DNA of 64,000 nt, from NCBI GenBank assembly GCA_043719555.1, contig JAYSTR010000120.1, positions 1 through 64,000 of the forward strand, written 5' to 3'. The notes under the pieces were generated by a model. That model worked only from the letters and a program-made list of their open reading frames with translations. It searched no databases and was not told the origin of the DNA. Every line of letters begins with the position of its first letter. Within the stretch, counting starts at the first letter, position 1. This document shows, piece by piece, positions 1-9,140 of the stretch. Source of the DNA: UBA4416 sp043719555 (GTDB lineage Bacteria; Bacteroidota; Bacteroidia; B-17B0; Aurantibacillaceae). The translations under genes were made by a program, and so were the position numbers.

Positions 1-754
1 GCACTGTTAAATGGCAATCTAAATGCAAAGTTCCGCCATATTTTATAATACGTAAGTTGTGTAAATCTACCCAATTTGTTTTGCGAGATTTCTGTAAGGT
101 ATCAATCAGTTTTAAAAGTAATTCATCATCAGCTTCATCCATTATGCCAGCTATAGATTGACGCAAAATTTTGTAGCCAGATACAATAATAATGATGGCA
201 AATACAAACGCAACAACACTATCAATCCAAGTATAATTTGTAAAATACATTAAAATTAATCCGATGATAACACCAATGGTTGCATAGGTATCAGATTGCA
301 TATGTTTACCAGTTGCAATAAGAGACAGAGAATTATTTTTTTGTCCATTCTTTACAGCAACAAATCCAACAGCATAATTTATAAACCCAGTTAATGCCAC
401 TAACACAATACCATAATCTAGTTTTGCTAAAGCGTGAGGATGTTTAAGATTGTTGATGGCTTCATAAACAATTACAAAACTTGAAACTATCATTAAGGTT
501 CCTTCTATAGCAGCGGATAAAAACTCAATTTTACCGTGACCATAAGGGTGGTTTAAATCTTTTGGTTTAGAAGATATATATAAACTATACAAACCAATAA
601 ACCCACTAATTACATTTATGGTATATTCTAATGTGTCTGTTAGTATAGCAACTGAATTGGTTAAATACCAAGCAACTAATTTTATTAAAAACAATACGAC
701 AATTAAAGCTGTAAGTTTTTTTTGGATGTTATAATTTTCGGTGGAAGTAGACAA
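1..754 (-). CDS. Cation diffusion facilitator (CDF) family metal transporter, 5' part (runs off the window)
   Basis: Translating the minus strand from a TTG at 754 gives an open frame that continues past base 1, so the C-terminal end is missing. The protein has the CDF layout: several hydrophobic segments, a TM2 motif TDTLEYTINV, the conserved NHPYGHGKIEF loop after TM2, and the TM5 metal motif HMQSD (HxxxD). The first metal-site motif reads ExxxN rather than the DxxxD/HxxxD of the classical zinc transporters, which I recall from a large subgroup of the family. The family exports Zn, Fe or other divalent cations from the cytoplasm by proton antiport; the substrate cannot be told from this. 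An in-frame TAG lies about 18 codons before the chosen TTG. A second upstream TTG is possible, and no in-frame ATG lies near the 5' end. Confidence 0.85.
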   Translation of the reverse strand, partial: MSTSTENYNIQKKLTALIVVLFLIKLVAWYLTNSVAILTDTLEYTINVISGFIGLYSLYISSKPKDLNHPYGHGKIEFLSAAIEGTLMIVSSFVIVYEAINNLKHPHALAKLDYGIVLVALTGFINYAVGFVAVKNGQKNNSLSLIATGKHMQSDTYATIGVIIGLILMYFTNYTWIDSVVAFVFAIIIIVSGYKILRQSIAGIMDEADDELLLKLIDTLQKSRKTNWVDLHNLRIIKYGGTLHLDCHLTV

Positions 755-911
755 ATTGTAGAGTATTTGGTACCTCAAATGTATCTATTTTAGTCTAAAT
801 AATTAACTGATAAATTAAGGTAAGACATATTAACAATAAAAACAACTTTTATTATATACATTTTGAGAGTATATTTATGTGAGTTAAACGTATATTTTAG
901 TTGTTTTAAGG

Positions 912-3029
912 ATGAAATACTTTATTTGGTCTATATTAATTTTTTTGGCAACCAGTGCTTTTTCGCAAAGCGATACTGGTATTATTGCAAAAGATATAAC
1001 AACATTATCTATTGAAGAATTATTGAACATAGAAGTTGTTAGTTCAACTAAAAAAATGCAAGCCGTAAGCGAAGCCCCTTCAATTATTTCGGCTATTCAG
1101 TTGCAACAATTAAAAAATATTGGCGCTGTAACATTAATAGATGCTTTAAAATTTATTCCGAGTGTTGAGGTAAGTATGGGCATCGATGGTTTTTATAGAT
1201 TATCAATTAGAGGTACTCGTAAAGAAGGAAACATTTTATTATTAATTGATGGTCAAGGAATGAATGATTTTTATAATGGGCGCGCAATATTTGATTTACC
1301 AATTGACTTTATCGATAGAGTAGAAATTATTAGAGGCCCAGGCTCATCTATTTATGGCTCAAATGCTATGGTAGGCGTTATAAATGTAATCACCATTAAA
1401 AACAATTCTTTTTCGGTAGGCGGTGGTATAAACTCTACATTAAAAGTAGGAGCAAATTTTTACAAAGAAACCAATAAGTTAAAATTAGCCATATCGGCTG
1501 GCGGGCAAACAAGTAAAGGAGCAAACGCAGTAATTGATACGGATAAAGTAAAAGACTTAACATGGAGTTTAACAAATGCTGATAAAAAATTTAGGACGAA
1601 TCGATGGAATAATGATGGATATATAAATTTGAACTTGGATTACAATAACTTACACTTTAAGTTATTTGATTTTGCTAGGCAACAAGGCATGTGGGCGGGC
1701 CCATTATATATTACAACAAACAACTCTAAGTTATTTACAAATCAGTTTATGACTTCAGTTAGTTACGATTACAAAATCAGCGATAACGTTATTATTACGC
1801 CTAAACTGTATTCAAATGTTAATCAACACGATTTTTTATCTCAGGAAACACCTAAAGAATATATGTCATTATCTGGAGACATTTTTGCAGATGGAAAAAA
1901 AACCAGAGAAACCTATTTAGGTAAAACTTATGGTTTAGAAACCAATATATTAATAATGGCGAATGATAATTTAGATTTATCATTTGGAACATTATTTGAA
2001 GATTTACATGTGGCAAAATATAATTTAACACGTAACTATCAAATCGTAGGCGATTATAATAAAGTAAAGTTTGGTAATTACGACAACATTCAGTTCGATC
2101 AAAAAGATAAACGACGATTTATATCAGGCTATACTTTTCAGGGAAATTATAAATTAAATAATTTTTCGCTAACGGCAGGTATTCGCTTCGATGATTATAG
2201 CGATTTTGGGCAATCTTTTAATCCGCGCATAGGTATTACATACAAGCCATTTAAATTTTATAGTGTTAAGGGTTTGTACGGCAGAGCTTTTAGAGCGCCA
2301 ACATTTAATGAGTTATATGACAACACAACGCTAGGTAATCAATATGGTGTTAGGGGAAACACCAATTTAAAGCCAGAAACAATTAACACAATAGAGTTTT
2401 CAAACGAGTTTAATTGTAAATTATTTATAATAAAATATAATATATTTTATATTCAAAATAGTAATTTAATAAGCATATACGATCCACATGGAGGTGGAAG
2501 TATAGGAGTATACAATAATATCGGAAACCAAACCACTTATGGTCACGAGGTTGAAATTGATATTAAGGCCACAAAAAACTTATTTGTAACTGCCAATTAT
2601 TCGCATTACCAGGCTTTATTTAGCTGGAATGCAAATAACGTAACAACAGCAGATTATAAGTTTTTTGAAAAACAACCTAAAGAATTAAAGGCATTAACTA
2701 ATGCGCCAAACTTACGTTTGAATTTGGGAATTACATACCATATTAAGAAATTAGAAGCGTTTATTGGCGCTAATTATGGTAATCAATCGTATAACAATAA
2801 TCGCTTTTATTTAGAGCAAGATCACTATGCGCATATACCTCAATACATTCAAGCTTCTGGTAATATTAAATATAATATTAGTAAAAATTTTTCGGCAAAC
2901 ATTAATTTTTCAAATTTTGGTAAAAAATATAGCGACCCAGAAGAATCAACAAATATTGATGCCTTTGGAACAAAAGGATTGATACAGCCATCTGAAACTG
3001 TGCTACTAAATGTAACGTATAAATTTTAG
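912..3029 (+). CDS. TonB-dependent outer-membrane receptor
   Basis: The 705-residue protein starts with a signal peptide (hydrophobic stretch ending ATSAFSQ). Next comes a plug domain at about residues 40-165 with the recognisable APSIISAIQLQQL, LSIRGTRKEGNILLLIDG and RVEIIRGPGSSIYGSNAM motifs. The rest forms a beta-barrel with alternating aromatic and polar strands and ends in the C-terminal aromatic residue (VTYKF) expected for outer-membrane insertion. It lacks the carboxypeptidase-like N-terminal extension of SusC-type receptors, so it is a classical or cobalamin/siderophore-style receptor of unknown ligand. It heads an operon: the next start is 5 bases after its stop, and the following genes encode a lipoprotein, a YfiR-like protein and a hybrid kinase. 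That context suggests uptake coupled to signalling rather than simple nutrient import. Confidence 0.92.
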   Translation: MKYFIWSILIFLATSAFSQSDTGIIAKDITTLSIEELLNIEVVSSTKKMQAVSEAPSIISAIQLQQLKNIGAVTLIDALKFIPSVEVSMGIDGFYRLSIRGTRKEGNILLLIDGQGMNDFYNGRAIFDLPIDFIDRVEIIRGPGSSIYGSNAMVGVINVITIKNNSFSVGGGINSTLKVGANFYKETNKLKLAISAGGQTSKGANAVIDTDKVKDLTWSLTNADKKFRTNRWNNDGYINLNLDYNNLHFKLFDFARQQGMWAGPLYITTNNSKLFTNQFMTSVSYDYKISDNVIITPKLYSNVNQHDFLSQETPKEYMSLSGDIFADGKKTRETYLGKTYGLETNILIMANDNLDLSFGTLFEDLHVAKYNLTRNYQIVGDYNKVKFGNYDNIQFDQKDKRRFISGYTFQGNYKLNNFSLTAGIRFDDYSDFGQSFNPRIGITYKPFKFYSVKGLYGRAFRAPTFNELYDNTTLGNQYGVRGNTNLKPETINTIEFSNEFNCKLFIIKYNIFYIQNSNLISIYDPHGGGSIGVYNNIGNQTTYGHEVEIDIKATKNLFVTANYSHYQALFSWNANNVTTADYKFFEKQPKELKALTNAPNLRLNLGITYHIKKLEAFIGANYGNQSYNNNRFYLEQDHYAHIPQYIQASGNIKYNISKNFSANINFSNFGKKYSDPEESTNIDAFGTKGLIQPSETVLLNVTYKF

Positions 3030-3034
3030 GAGTC

Positions 3035-3787
3035 ATGAAAGCAATACACATATTTATCGTTTTAATTATTATAATGGTTGCCAACGGTTCGTGCCGAAAA
3101 AAAAGTCGTGTGCCCGAAGCGACAACCCTTGGTACTATCACGGTTGATTTAGATGCAAACCCTGAAGTTATTAGAAAAAGAGAAAGTTTAATAGGTAATT
3201 TTATTTGCGATGCTATTGCAAAGAAAATGGCGTTTAAGGGTAAAGCGTTTGATTTTGTTTTGGTAAACAGTGGCAATATTCGATTTAGTTCATCAATTCG
3301 CCCTAGTGGTATTTACCCCGCTGGACCCGTTACCGATAAAATGGCGGACGAAATGCTACCATTTGGTGATGAAAGTGTTATTGTTAAGTTAAATGGCAAA
3401 CAGCTAAAAGAAGTTTTTGAAAGATCAATAGCTCAGTACCCTTTAAATAAAGGGCCATTTATGCAATTATCTAATAATATTAAAATAATAATTGACACCA
3501 CTAAAAATCCACAAACAATAAATATTAATCAAGATGAAATTATAAATACAGGGCATCGCATTACCTCTATTAAAATAAATAATACTGATTTAGATACGTT
3601 TGCTATTTATACAGTTGTTTTGCCAAGTTATATTGCCGAAGGAAATGATGGCTATGTTACTTTAAAAAAGCTTTCGGCTAGTTTAAAAGAAACTGTTGCA
3701 GACGAACAAGTAAATGCAGTAAAAGAATTACTAATTAATGATGGAACTGTTACTCCTGTTTTAGAAGGAAGAATTATTTTTCAGTAA
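3035..3787 (+). CDS. Lipoprotein with a stand-alone 5'-nucleotidase C-terminal domain
   Basis: The 250-residue protein carries a lipoprotein signal (hydrophobic stretch then ANGSC, lipidated Cys at about residue 20). The rest matches the substrate-binding C-terminal domain of UshA-type 5'-nucleotidases: NFICDAIAKKM, a VNSGNIR motif, the G-x-Y-PAGPVT stretch and the MLPFGDESVIVKLNGKQLKEVFERS block. The metallophosphatase domain that carries the metal centre in full-length enzymes is absent here, and no neighbour supplies it. It may pair with a phosphatase half encoded elsewhere, or act only as a nucleotide- or ligand-binding lipoprotein. It sits 5 bases after the TonB receptor and directly abuts the YfiR-like gene, so it is almost certainly cotranscribed. 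Family call confident; function inferred. Confidence 0.8.
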   Translation: MKAIHIFIVLIIIMVANGSCRKKSRVPEATTLGTITVDLDANPEVIRKRESLIGNFICDAIAKKMAFKGKAFDFVLVNSGNIRFSSSIRPSGIYPAGPVTDKMADEMLPFGDESVIVKLNGKQLKEVFERSIAQYPLNKGPFMQLSNNIKIIIDTTKNPQTININQDEIINTGHRITSIKINNTDLDTFAIYTVVLPSYIAEGNDGYVTLKKLSASLKETVADEQVNAVKELLINDGTVTPVLEGRIIFQ

Positions 3788-4315
3788 GTGAATAAAAGAG
3801 CTCATATAATCATTATTCTAATTGCGCTTATGGGCGCTTCAGGAAATGCTGTGGCTCAAAAAAAAGAAAAAGAATATGAATTAAAGGCGGCCTTTGTTTT
3901 TGGATTTACAAAATACATAGAGTTAAATAACCCTGAACAAACTTTTGTAATTGGGGTACTAGGTAACTCTCCTATTGTTGATGAGTTAGAAAACCACTCT
4001 ATTAATAAAAAAATAAACAATAAAAAAGTAGTTATTCAAAAACTACTTCACACTTCAGATATATCTAAATGTCAAATTGTTTTTATACCTGAATTCGTTC
4101 CCTTTTCGTTGTTAAAAGAATTTTTGGAAACCGAAAAACCAAAAGCCACATTAATAATTACAGAAAAAAAAGGAGCCCTTGATGTTGGCTCCGGTATTAA
4201 TTTTTTATTAGTTGATAATAAAATAAAATTCGAAATCAACGTGAGTGCTTTAAATCAACAAAACATTAAAGCTAGTTCTCAATTATTAAAACTCGCAGTC
4301 AATATTAAAAACTAA
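3788..4315 (+). CDS. YfiR-like (DUF4154) periplasmic protein
   Basis: The 175-residue protein begins with a GTG directly after the preceding TAA and has a signal peptide (residues about 1-23, ending GNAVAQ). The mature part opens with YELKAAFVFGFTKYIEL, the hallmark of the DUF4154/YfiR family, followed by the usual IGVLGNSP and KCQIVFIPE segments. In Pseudomonas, YfiR is a periplasmic repressor that binds the CHASE8 sensor of the diguanylate cyclase YfiN. Here the next gene, overlapping by one base, encodes a CHASE8-type histidine kinase, so a matching inhibitor role is plausible. Only one cysteine is visible in the mature protein, so the disulfides that stabilise Pseudomonas YfiR are not conserved. 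Confidence 0.85.
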   Translation: MNKRAHIIIILIALMGASGNAVAQKKEKEYELKAAFVFGFTKYIELNNPEQTFVIGVLGNSPIVDELENHSINKKINNKKVVIQKLLHTSDISKCQIVFIPEFVPFSLLKEFLETEKPKATLIITEKKGALDVGSGINFLLVDNKIKFEINVSALNQQNIKASSQLLKLAVNIKN

Positions 4316-6681
4316 TGGGCCTTCTCTCTAACATATCGATTTATCGTAAACTTGTGCTTATGCAGGTAATTACGGCTGTTATTGTGGTTTTAATTTGCTC
4401 AACCACATTTGTGGTTATGTCTTACAACTCAGATTTAAAAAGCAAAACCAGTAATTTAATATCTATTGCTAATGTGATGGGAAGTAACGTGGTTGCGCCT
4501 ATTGTTTTTCATGATAAAGAAGGAGCAAACAGTGTGTTAAACGACTTAAAAGTTGAAACAGACATTATGAATGCGTGTGTTTTAGACACATCGTTATCAA
4601 TATTTGGATATTATAGTAAACAAGGTGCTATTTATTATCCATTTAATAATGTGCCAAAAGACAAAGTGTTTTCTAAAATCGAAGACAAATATGTTTATGT
4701 GTACTATAAAGTAATAAATGAGGGTGAATGGATAGGGACTGTTTGCCTTAAGGCTGATTTGGCATCACAGCAAGAACAATTATATACGCGTATTAGAGTA
4801 ATGTGTTGGATTGTTTTGATTGGCGCACTGATTGCTTATTTAATTTCAACGTATTTACAAAAGTATATTTCAAGACCGATTAATAAATTAATGCGTGTTA
4901 CCGAAAACATTATACAAACACAAAACTATAGTTTACGTTCATCATTCCACGGTAAAGATGAGATTGGAAAAATGTCGCAAGCATACAATAAAATGTTAGA
5001 TCAAATTGAGCTTCACGCTAAAGAATTAAGTAACACCAATAATGAATTAGAGGATAGAGTAAAATTACGTACCCAAAAACTCGAAGAACAAAACATAAAA
5101 TTAATGGCTGCTACAGAGTTAGCAGAACAATCTAAACAAGCAAAGGATGCTTTTTTAGCAAGTATGAGTCACGAAATACGAACACCTTTAAATGCGATTA
5201 TTGGTTTTCAAGCACTTTTAAAAGATACACCCTTAAACGAAGAGCAGCTTGATTACGTTGATTCTATTGACTTTGCAGGAAAAAATTTATTATTAATTAT
5301 AAATGATGTTTTAGATATTTCTAAAATAGAAGCAGGTAAATTTACATTTACTAAAGAGGATTTACATATTGAGAAGGAACTACATTCGGCCATTGATTTA
5401 ATGAGTTATAAAGCAAAAGAAAAGCAACTAATAATTACATTCAATCATGACAAAAGAATTCCTTCAAATTTAATAGGTGATTTAGCACGCTTTAATCAAA
5501 TTATTTTAAATTTATTAAGCAACGCTGTTAAATTTACTGATTTGGGCTCCATTACTATTAATGATAAATTAATTGAAGAAACAGAAAACGATGTGTTATG
5601 CGCTTTCGAAATTATTGATACAGGAATAGGTATTCCTAAAAATAAACAAGAAATTATTTTCGAACATTTTTCTCAAGCATCTTCCGAAACTTCACGACGA
5701 TTTGGAGGAACGGGTTTAGGTTTAACCATAGTTAAAAAACTATTATTACTACAAGGCGGTGATATTAGTTTAAGTAGCGAAGAGGGCAAAGGATCTAAGT
5801 TTTCGTTTTATTTACGATTTCAAAAAGATAACGGTAACGTACAAAAAGCTATGCCTTTGGAGCTTACTACTTATGCTAATATTGTTTTTGATAAAACTAA
5901 AAATTTAAAAATTTTATTAGTAGAAGACACGATTCTTAATCAAAGACTCGTGAAAAAGATAGTTGAGAAATGGGGTTATAAATTAGATGTTGCTAATAAT
6001 GGCCTAGAGGCAATAGAATTACACACTAAAAACGTTTACGACATTATTTTAATGGATATACAAATGCCAATAATGGATGGATACACAGCTACCCAAAACA
6101 TCAGAGCGATGGACAGTGTTCAGAAAAAATCGGTACCAATTATTGCCCTTACTGCACACGCCTCTCAAGAGGAAGCGGAAAAATGCATTAAGTTAGGAAT
6201 GAACACTTATATTTCTAAACCATTTAACCCCGATTTTCTGCGAAATGCCATATTGCAATTAACTTCTAAGCAATTAATTAATCCCGAAAACAGCTTAAAT
6301 AATCTTGTTAATGATTCCGATAAGTTATATGATTTAACGTATTTAAAAGATCATGCTGATGGTGATTATGTTTTTTTAGTAGACATGATTAATACGTTTT
6401 TAACCGATACACCAGATTTTATCGTTCAATTAAAACAAGATATTAATGAAGGTGATTACCAAAAAATAAAAGTAACCTCGCATAGTATGAAGGGATTGTT
6501 TTTAACGTTAGGAATGAATGATGCTGCTAAGTATTTAAAAGATATTGAAACTATGTCGGTAGATGGAATACCTCTATCAATGATTGAGACTAATTATTTT
6601 GTTATAGAAGGGCTATTTAATAAGGTTAAATCCCCATTAGAAAAAGATTTAGAAACATTTAAAACAATGATTTCGGTTTAA
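4315..6681 (+). CDS. CHASE8-HAMP hybrid sensor histidine kinase with receiver and HPt domains
   Basis: The 788-residue inner-membrane kinase starts inside the previous stop (TAATG). Layout: TM1 at about 12-35; a periplasmic CHASE8-like sensor at 36-155 (NVVAPIVFHDKEGA region); TM2 at about 162-182; HAMP to about 235; a coiled coil to about 275. The HisKA domain has the phospho-acceptor His286 in SMSHEIRTPLNAIIGF. The ATPase has N-box NQIILNLLSNAVKFT, G1 DTGIGI and G2 GGTGLGL. The receiver carries Asp581 in LMDIQMPIMDGY, and the C-terminal HPt domain has His723 in SHSMKG. All catalytic residues are present, so a full phosphorelay is possible. No separate response regulator lies nearby. The pairing with a YfiR-like gene suggests periplasmic inhibition of the sensor, with the output changed from c-di-GMP synthesis to phosphotransfer. 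Confidence 0.93.
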   Translation: MGLLSNISIYRKLVLMQVITAVIVVLICSTTFVVMSYNSDLKSKTSNLISIANVMGSNVVAPIVFHDKEGANSVLNDLKVETDIMNACVLDTSLSIFGYYSKQGAIYYPFNNVPKDKVFSKIEDKYVYVYYKVINEGEWIGTVCLKADLASQQEQLYTRIRVMCWIVLIGALIAYLISTYLQKYISRPINKLMRVTENIIQTQNYSLRSSFHGKDEIGKMSQAYNKMLDQIELHAKELSNTNNELEDRVKLRTQKLEEQNIKLMAATELAEQSKQAKDAFLASMSHEIRTPLNAIIGFQALLKDTPLNEEQLDYVDSIDFAGKNLLLIINDVLDISKIEAGKFTFTKEDLHIEKELHSAIDLMSYKAKEKQLIITFNHDKRIPSNLIGDLARFNQIILNLLSNAVKFTDLGSITINDKLIEETENDVLCAFEIIDTGIGIPKNKQEIIFEHFSQASSETSRRFGGTGLGLTIVKKLLLLQGGDISLSSEEGKGSKFSFYLRFQKDNGNVQKAMPLELTTYANIVFDKTKNLKILLVEDTILNQRLVKKIVEKWGYKLDVANNGLEAIELHTKNVYDIILMDIQMPIMDGYTATQNIRAMDSVQKKSVPIIALTAHASQEEAEKCIKLGMNTYISKPFNPDFLRNAILQLTSKQLINPENSLNNLVNDSDKLYDLTYLKDHADGDYVFLVDMINTFLTDTPDFIVQLKQDINEGDYQKIKVTSHSMKGLFLTLGMNDAAKYLKDIETMSVDGIPLSMIETNYFVIEGLFNKVKSPLEKDLETFKTMISV

Positions 6682-8165
6682 ATTTCTTTACGCATACGCG
6701 CAACAGGAATTTCTAGTTGCTCACGATATTTAGCAACAGTTCGTCGAGCAATGTTATAACCTTTTTCTTTTAATATAATACACAAGGCATCATCCGTTAA
6801 GGGACGTTTTTTACTTTCGGTATTAACACACTCTTGTAATATTTTTTTAACCTCTCTAGTACTAACCTCTTCACCGCTATCAGTGCTTAATGACTCGGAA
6901 AAAAAAGTTTTTAATAAAAACGTTCCGTATGGTGTTTGCACATATTTGCTGTTAGCCACACGCGATACGGTTGATATATCTAAATTAACTTTATCGGCAA
7001 TGTCTTTTAAAATCATTGGTTTAAGTTTCGATTCATCACCAGTAGAAAAGTATTCCATTTGATATTGCATAATGCAATGCATTGAAACCAGCATTGTTTG
7101 GTGGCGTTGCTGTAAAGCCTCAATAAACCATTGGGCCGATTCTATTTTACCTTTAACAAAACTTGTCGCTTCTTTACTCGATTTTTCTTTGGCTCTAGAG
7201 TATTCCTTCAACATTTCAATGTAATCATCACTTATTTTTAACTCAGGTAAATTACGCTGGTTAATACTAAGTTCAGCAATACCATCATTCACACTAATAT
7301 TAAAGTCTGGCACAACCTCCGACATCTGACCTTTATTATCTCCCTCTGAGTTTCCTGGCCTTGGATTAAGGTGCGTTATTTCATCAATAATTTCTTTTAA
7401 TTCCGAATCTTCAATATTAAGTTTACGAATAATCTTGTCGTAATGTTTTTTCGAAAACTCATCCATCATCGTGGATACAACTTCAATAGCCAATACGGTT
7501 TCTTTAGCTTTTATAGGCTTGCGTTCAAGTTGTATCAACAAACATTCCTGCAAGCTTCGAGCACCAACACCAGCGGGATCAAAGGATTGAATAATTTTTA
7601 AAACAGTTTCTAATTCTTCTTTAGTAGCGCTTGTGTTTTGAGAAAACGCTAAGTCATCCACAATTAAATCTAAATCTCTACGGATGTAACCATCTTCATC
7701 AATACAACCAATTAAATATAATCCAATGGTATATTGAGTTTCAGTAATATCTCTTAACCCTAATTGTTCCTCGAGCTGCGAATGAAAATCAGGACCCTCA
7801 ACAGCTACAACCTGAAACACTTCATCGTCTGCACTTCTGTTAGATACTTCATATTTATAGGCATCTAAATCACCTGCATCCATATAGTCTTCTAATTCGT
7901 AGCCATCATCAATTTTATCAACTTCCTTTTCTTCGTAATCATTGATTTCTTCGCCATCGTTAGAATCTATTTCATCGTATTCGTTATCTTCAATTTCGTT
8001 ATCAGCAACATTTAAATCCTCTTCAAGTGCGGGATTAAGCTCTAACTCTTCTTTAATACGTTGTTCGAGGGCAACAGTGGGCAACTGCAACAATTTCATT
8101 AACTGAATTTGTTGAGGCGATAGTTTCTGTAATAATTTAAACTGTTGTGTTTGCCTTAAAGCCAT
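6678..8165 (-). CDS. rpoN: RNA polymerase sigma-54 factor
   Basis: The 495-residue protein has the full sigma-54 layout: a Gln/Leu-rich activator-interacting region I at residues 1-45 (QTQQFKLLQKLSPQQIQLMKLL), a strongly acidic region II at about 50-120, the core-binding region, a helix-turn-helix, and the diagnostic RpoN box ARRTVAKYRE at about 473-482. It directs transcription from -24/-12 promoters with the help of AAA+ activators, none of which is encoded in this window. It is convergent with the hybrid kinase, and the two stop codons share the palindrome TTAA (6678-6681), so there is no room for a conventional terminator between them. Confidence 0.97.
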   Translation of the reverse strand: MALRQTQQFKLLQKLSPQQIQLMKLLQLPTVALEQRIKEELELNPALEEDLNVADNEIEDNEYDEIDSNDGEEINDYEEKEVDKIDDGYELEDYMDAGDLDAYKYEVSNRSADDEVFQVVAVEGPDFHSQLEEQLGLRDITETQYTIGLYLIGCIDEDGYIRRDLDLIVDDLAFSQNTSATKEELETVLKIIQSFDPAGVGARSLQECLLIQLERKPIKAKETVLAIEVVSTMMDEFSKKHYDKIIRKLNIEDSELKEIIDEITHLNPRPGNSEGDNKGQMSEVVPDFNISVNDGIAELSINQRNLPELKISDDYIEMLKEYSRAKEKSSKEATSFVKGKIESAQWFIEALQQRHQTMLVSMHCIMQYQMEYFSTGDESKLKPMILKDIADKVNLDISTVSRVANSKYVQTPYGTFLLKTFFSESLSTDSGEEVSTREVKKILQECVNTESKKRPLTDDALCIILKEKGYNIARRTVAKYREQLEIPVARMRKEI

Positions 8166-8221
8166 AAATCAAGGTTAAATATACAAAAAACAGCATTAAA
8201 ACTAAGGAGGATAAAAGGATT

Positions 8222-8821
8222 TTAATAATTGTAGTATGGTGAAATAAACCAATACACCACAACACCAGTAATGGTTACATATAACCAAATTGGGTAGCTA
8301 AAGCGTGTTATTTTTTTATGCTTTACTCTATCATCTTTTAATCCATAATAAAAAGACAATAAAACTAACGGTAAAACAACAACGGCACATAAAATATGGC
8401 TTAATAATAAAATTAAATAAGTTGTGCGTGTTCCACTAACCAACGTTGCTTCATCAGCATCTAAAACGTGGTTGTGGTTTAGGTCACCATAAATGGTATC
8501 AGGAATAAAATAATGAGCCGTTACATACGATAAAATAAATAACACCGACATAAAAAATGCAGTAAGGTTTAGTTTTTTGTGTAAAGCAATGTTTTTATTT
8601 TTTATAGCCCAAAGCGATAACATTAATAAAACACTACATAACCCATTTATAGCAGCATTTAGTAAAGGAAGTTTATAAATAAAGACTGGAAAAGTATCAG
8701 GAACAGGAATTAATTTTTGGTTTAAAACTACAACGATGGCACAAACCAAGATAGATACGCCTAAGGTAATTTTAAAAACTGTTTTATCGTTTTGTTGATT
8801 TAGTAATTCTTGTGTGTTCAT
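8222..8821 (-). CDS. DUF420 family integral membrane protein
   Basis: The 199-residue protein has about five hydrophobic segments and ends with the DUF420 signature region (LLLSHILCAVVVLPLVLLS, then KHKKITRFSYPIWLYV and a final VVYWF). Relatives are often found with cytochrome oxidase or haem genes in Bacteroidota, but their role is not settled and there are no such neighbours here. Between two membrane segments lies DLNHNHVLDADE, which fits a calcium-binding EF-hand loop (acidic or Asn residues at positions 1, 3, 5, 9 and 12). It is 56 bases downstream of rpoN's start in the opposite sense of transcription, that is, upstream of rpoN on the same strand, so cotranscription with rpoN is possible. 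Confidence 0.8.
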   Translation of the reverse strand: MNTQELLNQQNDKTVFKITLGVSILVCAIVVVLNQKLIPVPDTFPVFIYKLPLLNAAINGLCSVLLMLSLWAIKNKNIALHKKLNLTAFFMSVLFILSYVTAHYFIPDTIYGDLNHNHVLDADEATLVSGTRTTYLILLLSHILCAVVVLPLVLLSFYYGLKDDRVKHKKITRFSYPIWLYVTITGVVVYWFISPYYNY

Positions 8822-9140
8822 TGTAGTGGTTTTTAGCGGGCAAATATACTACATAAGTGTATAATATTGTGAGACAAACCACTATAAATAAAGAATCCTG
8901 TAAGGTTTAATTTTACTGGTTTTATTTTTTTTATGATATCAGTTCGCCATTTACCGTTAACGCTTTCGAGCTACCAGTAGTGCGACTCAAGGCACTTTTC
9001 AACCGAATACTCCTGACAAAGATAGAATGTTTCTATGCATTTGCAATGCAAAATGAATGTCTTTCGCGGAGCGACATTTATTGCAAATGCTTTGGTGTGC
9101 GCCCGCATTGCCCGGTAGGTGCTGTTAGCAGTAGCTTTTT
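8822..9140. other. Gene-free 319-base region with a locally GC-richer element
   Basis: No convincing open frame is present. Bases about 8941-9130 are clearly richer in G+C than the flanks and contain the hairpin at 9037-9090, a GTTAACG at about 8955-8961 and a TGCTGTTAGCAG segment at about 9120-9131. Stretches of this kind recur between genes in Bacteroidota and often border orphan genes. I read it as the edge of a small inserted segment (with the orphan gene at 9141-9683), but the borders cannot be proved from one sequence. Confidence 0.5.
9037..9090. repeat. 54-base imperfect inverted repeat (hairpin) downstream of the orphan gene
   Basis: The outer arms GCATTTGCAAT (9037-9047) and ATTGCAAATGC (9080-9090) are perfectly complementary. 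The inner arms AATGTC (9056-9061) and GACATT (9073-9078) extend the stem across an asymmetric bulge, with an 11-base loop. It sits 51 bases beyond the 3' end of the minus-strand gene ending at 9141. It lacks a trailing U-run, so it is a poor terminator. A folded recombination site of attC type is one reading, but the flanks do not strictly match the attC core consensus. Confidence 0.6.

Noticed and set aside
8941..9131. True integron attC site
   Set aside because: The hairpin is convincing, but the flanking GTTAGCA and GTTAACG do not meet the strict GTTRRRY / RYYYAAC core, and the span is long. Kept only as cassette-like.
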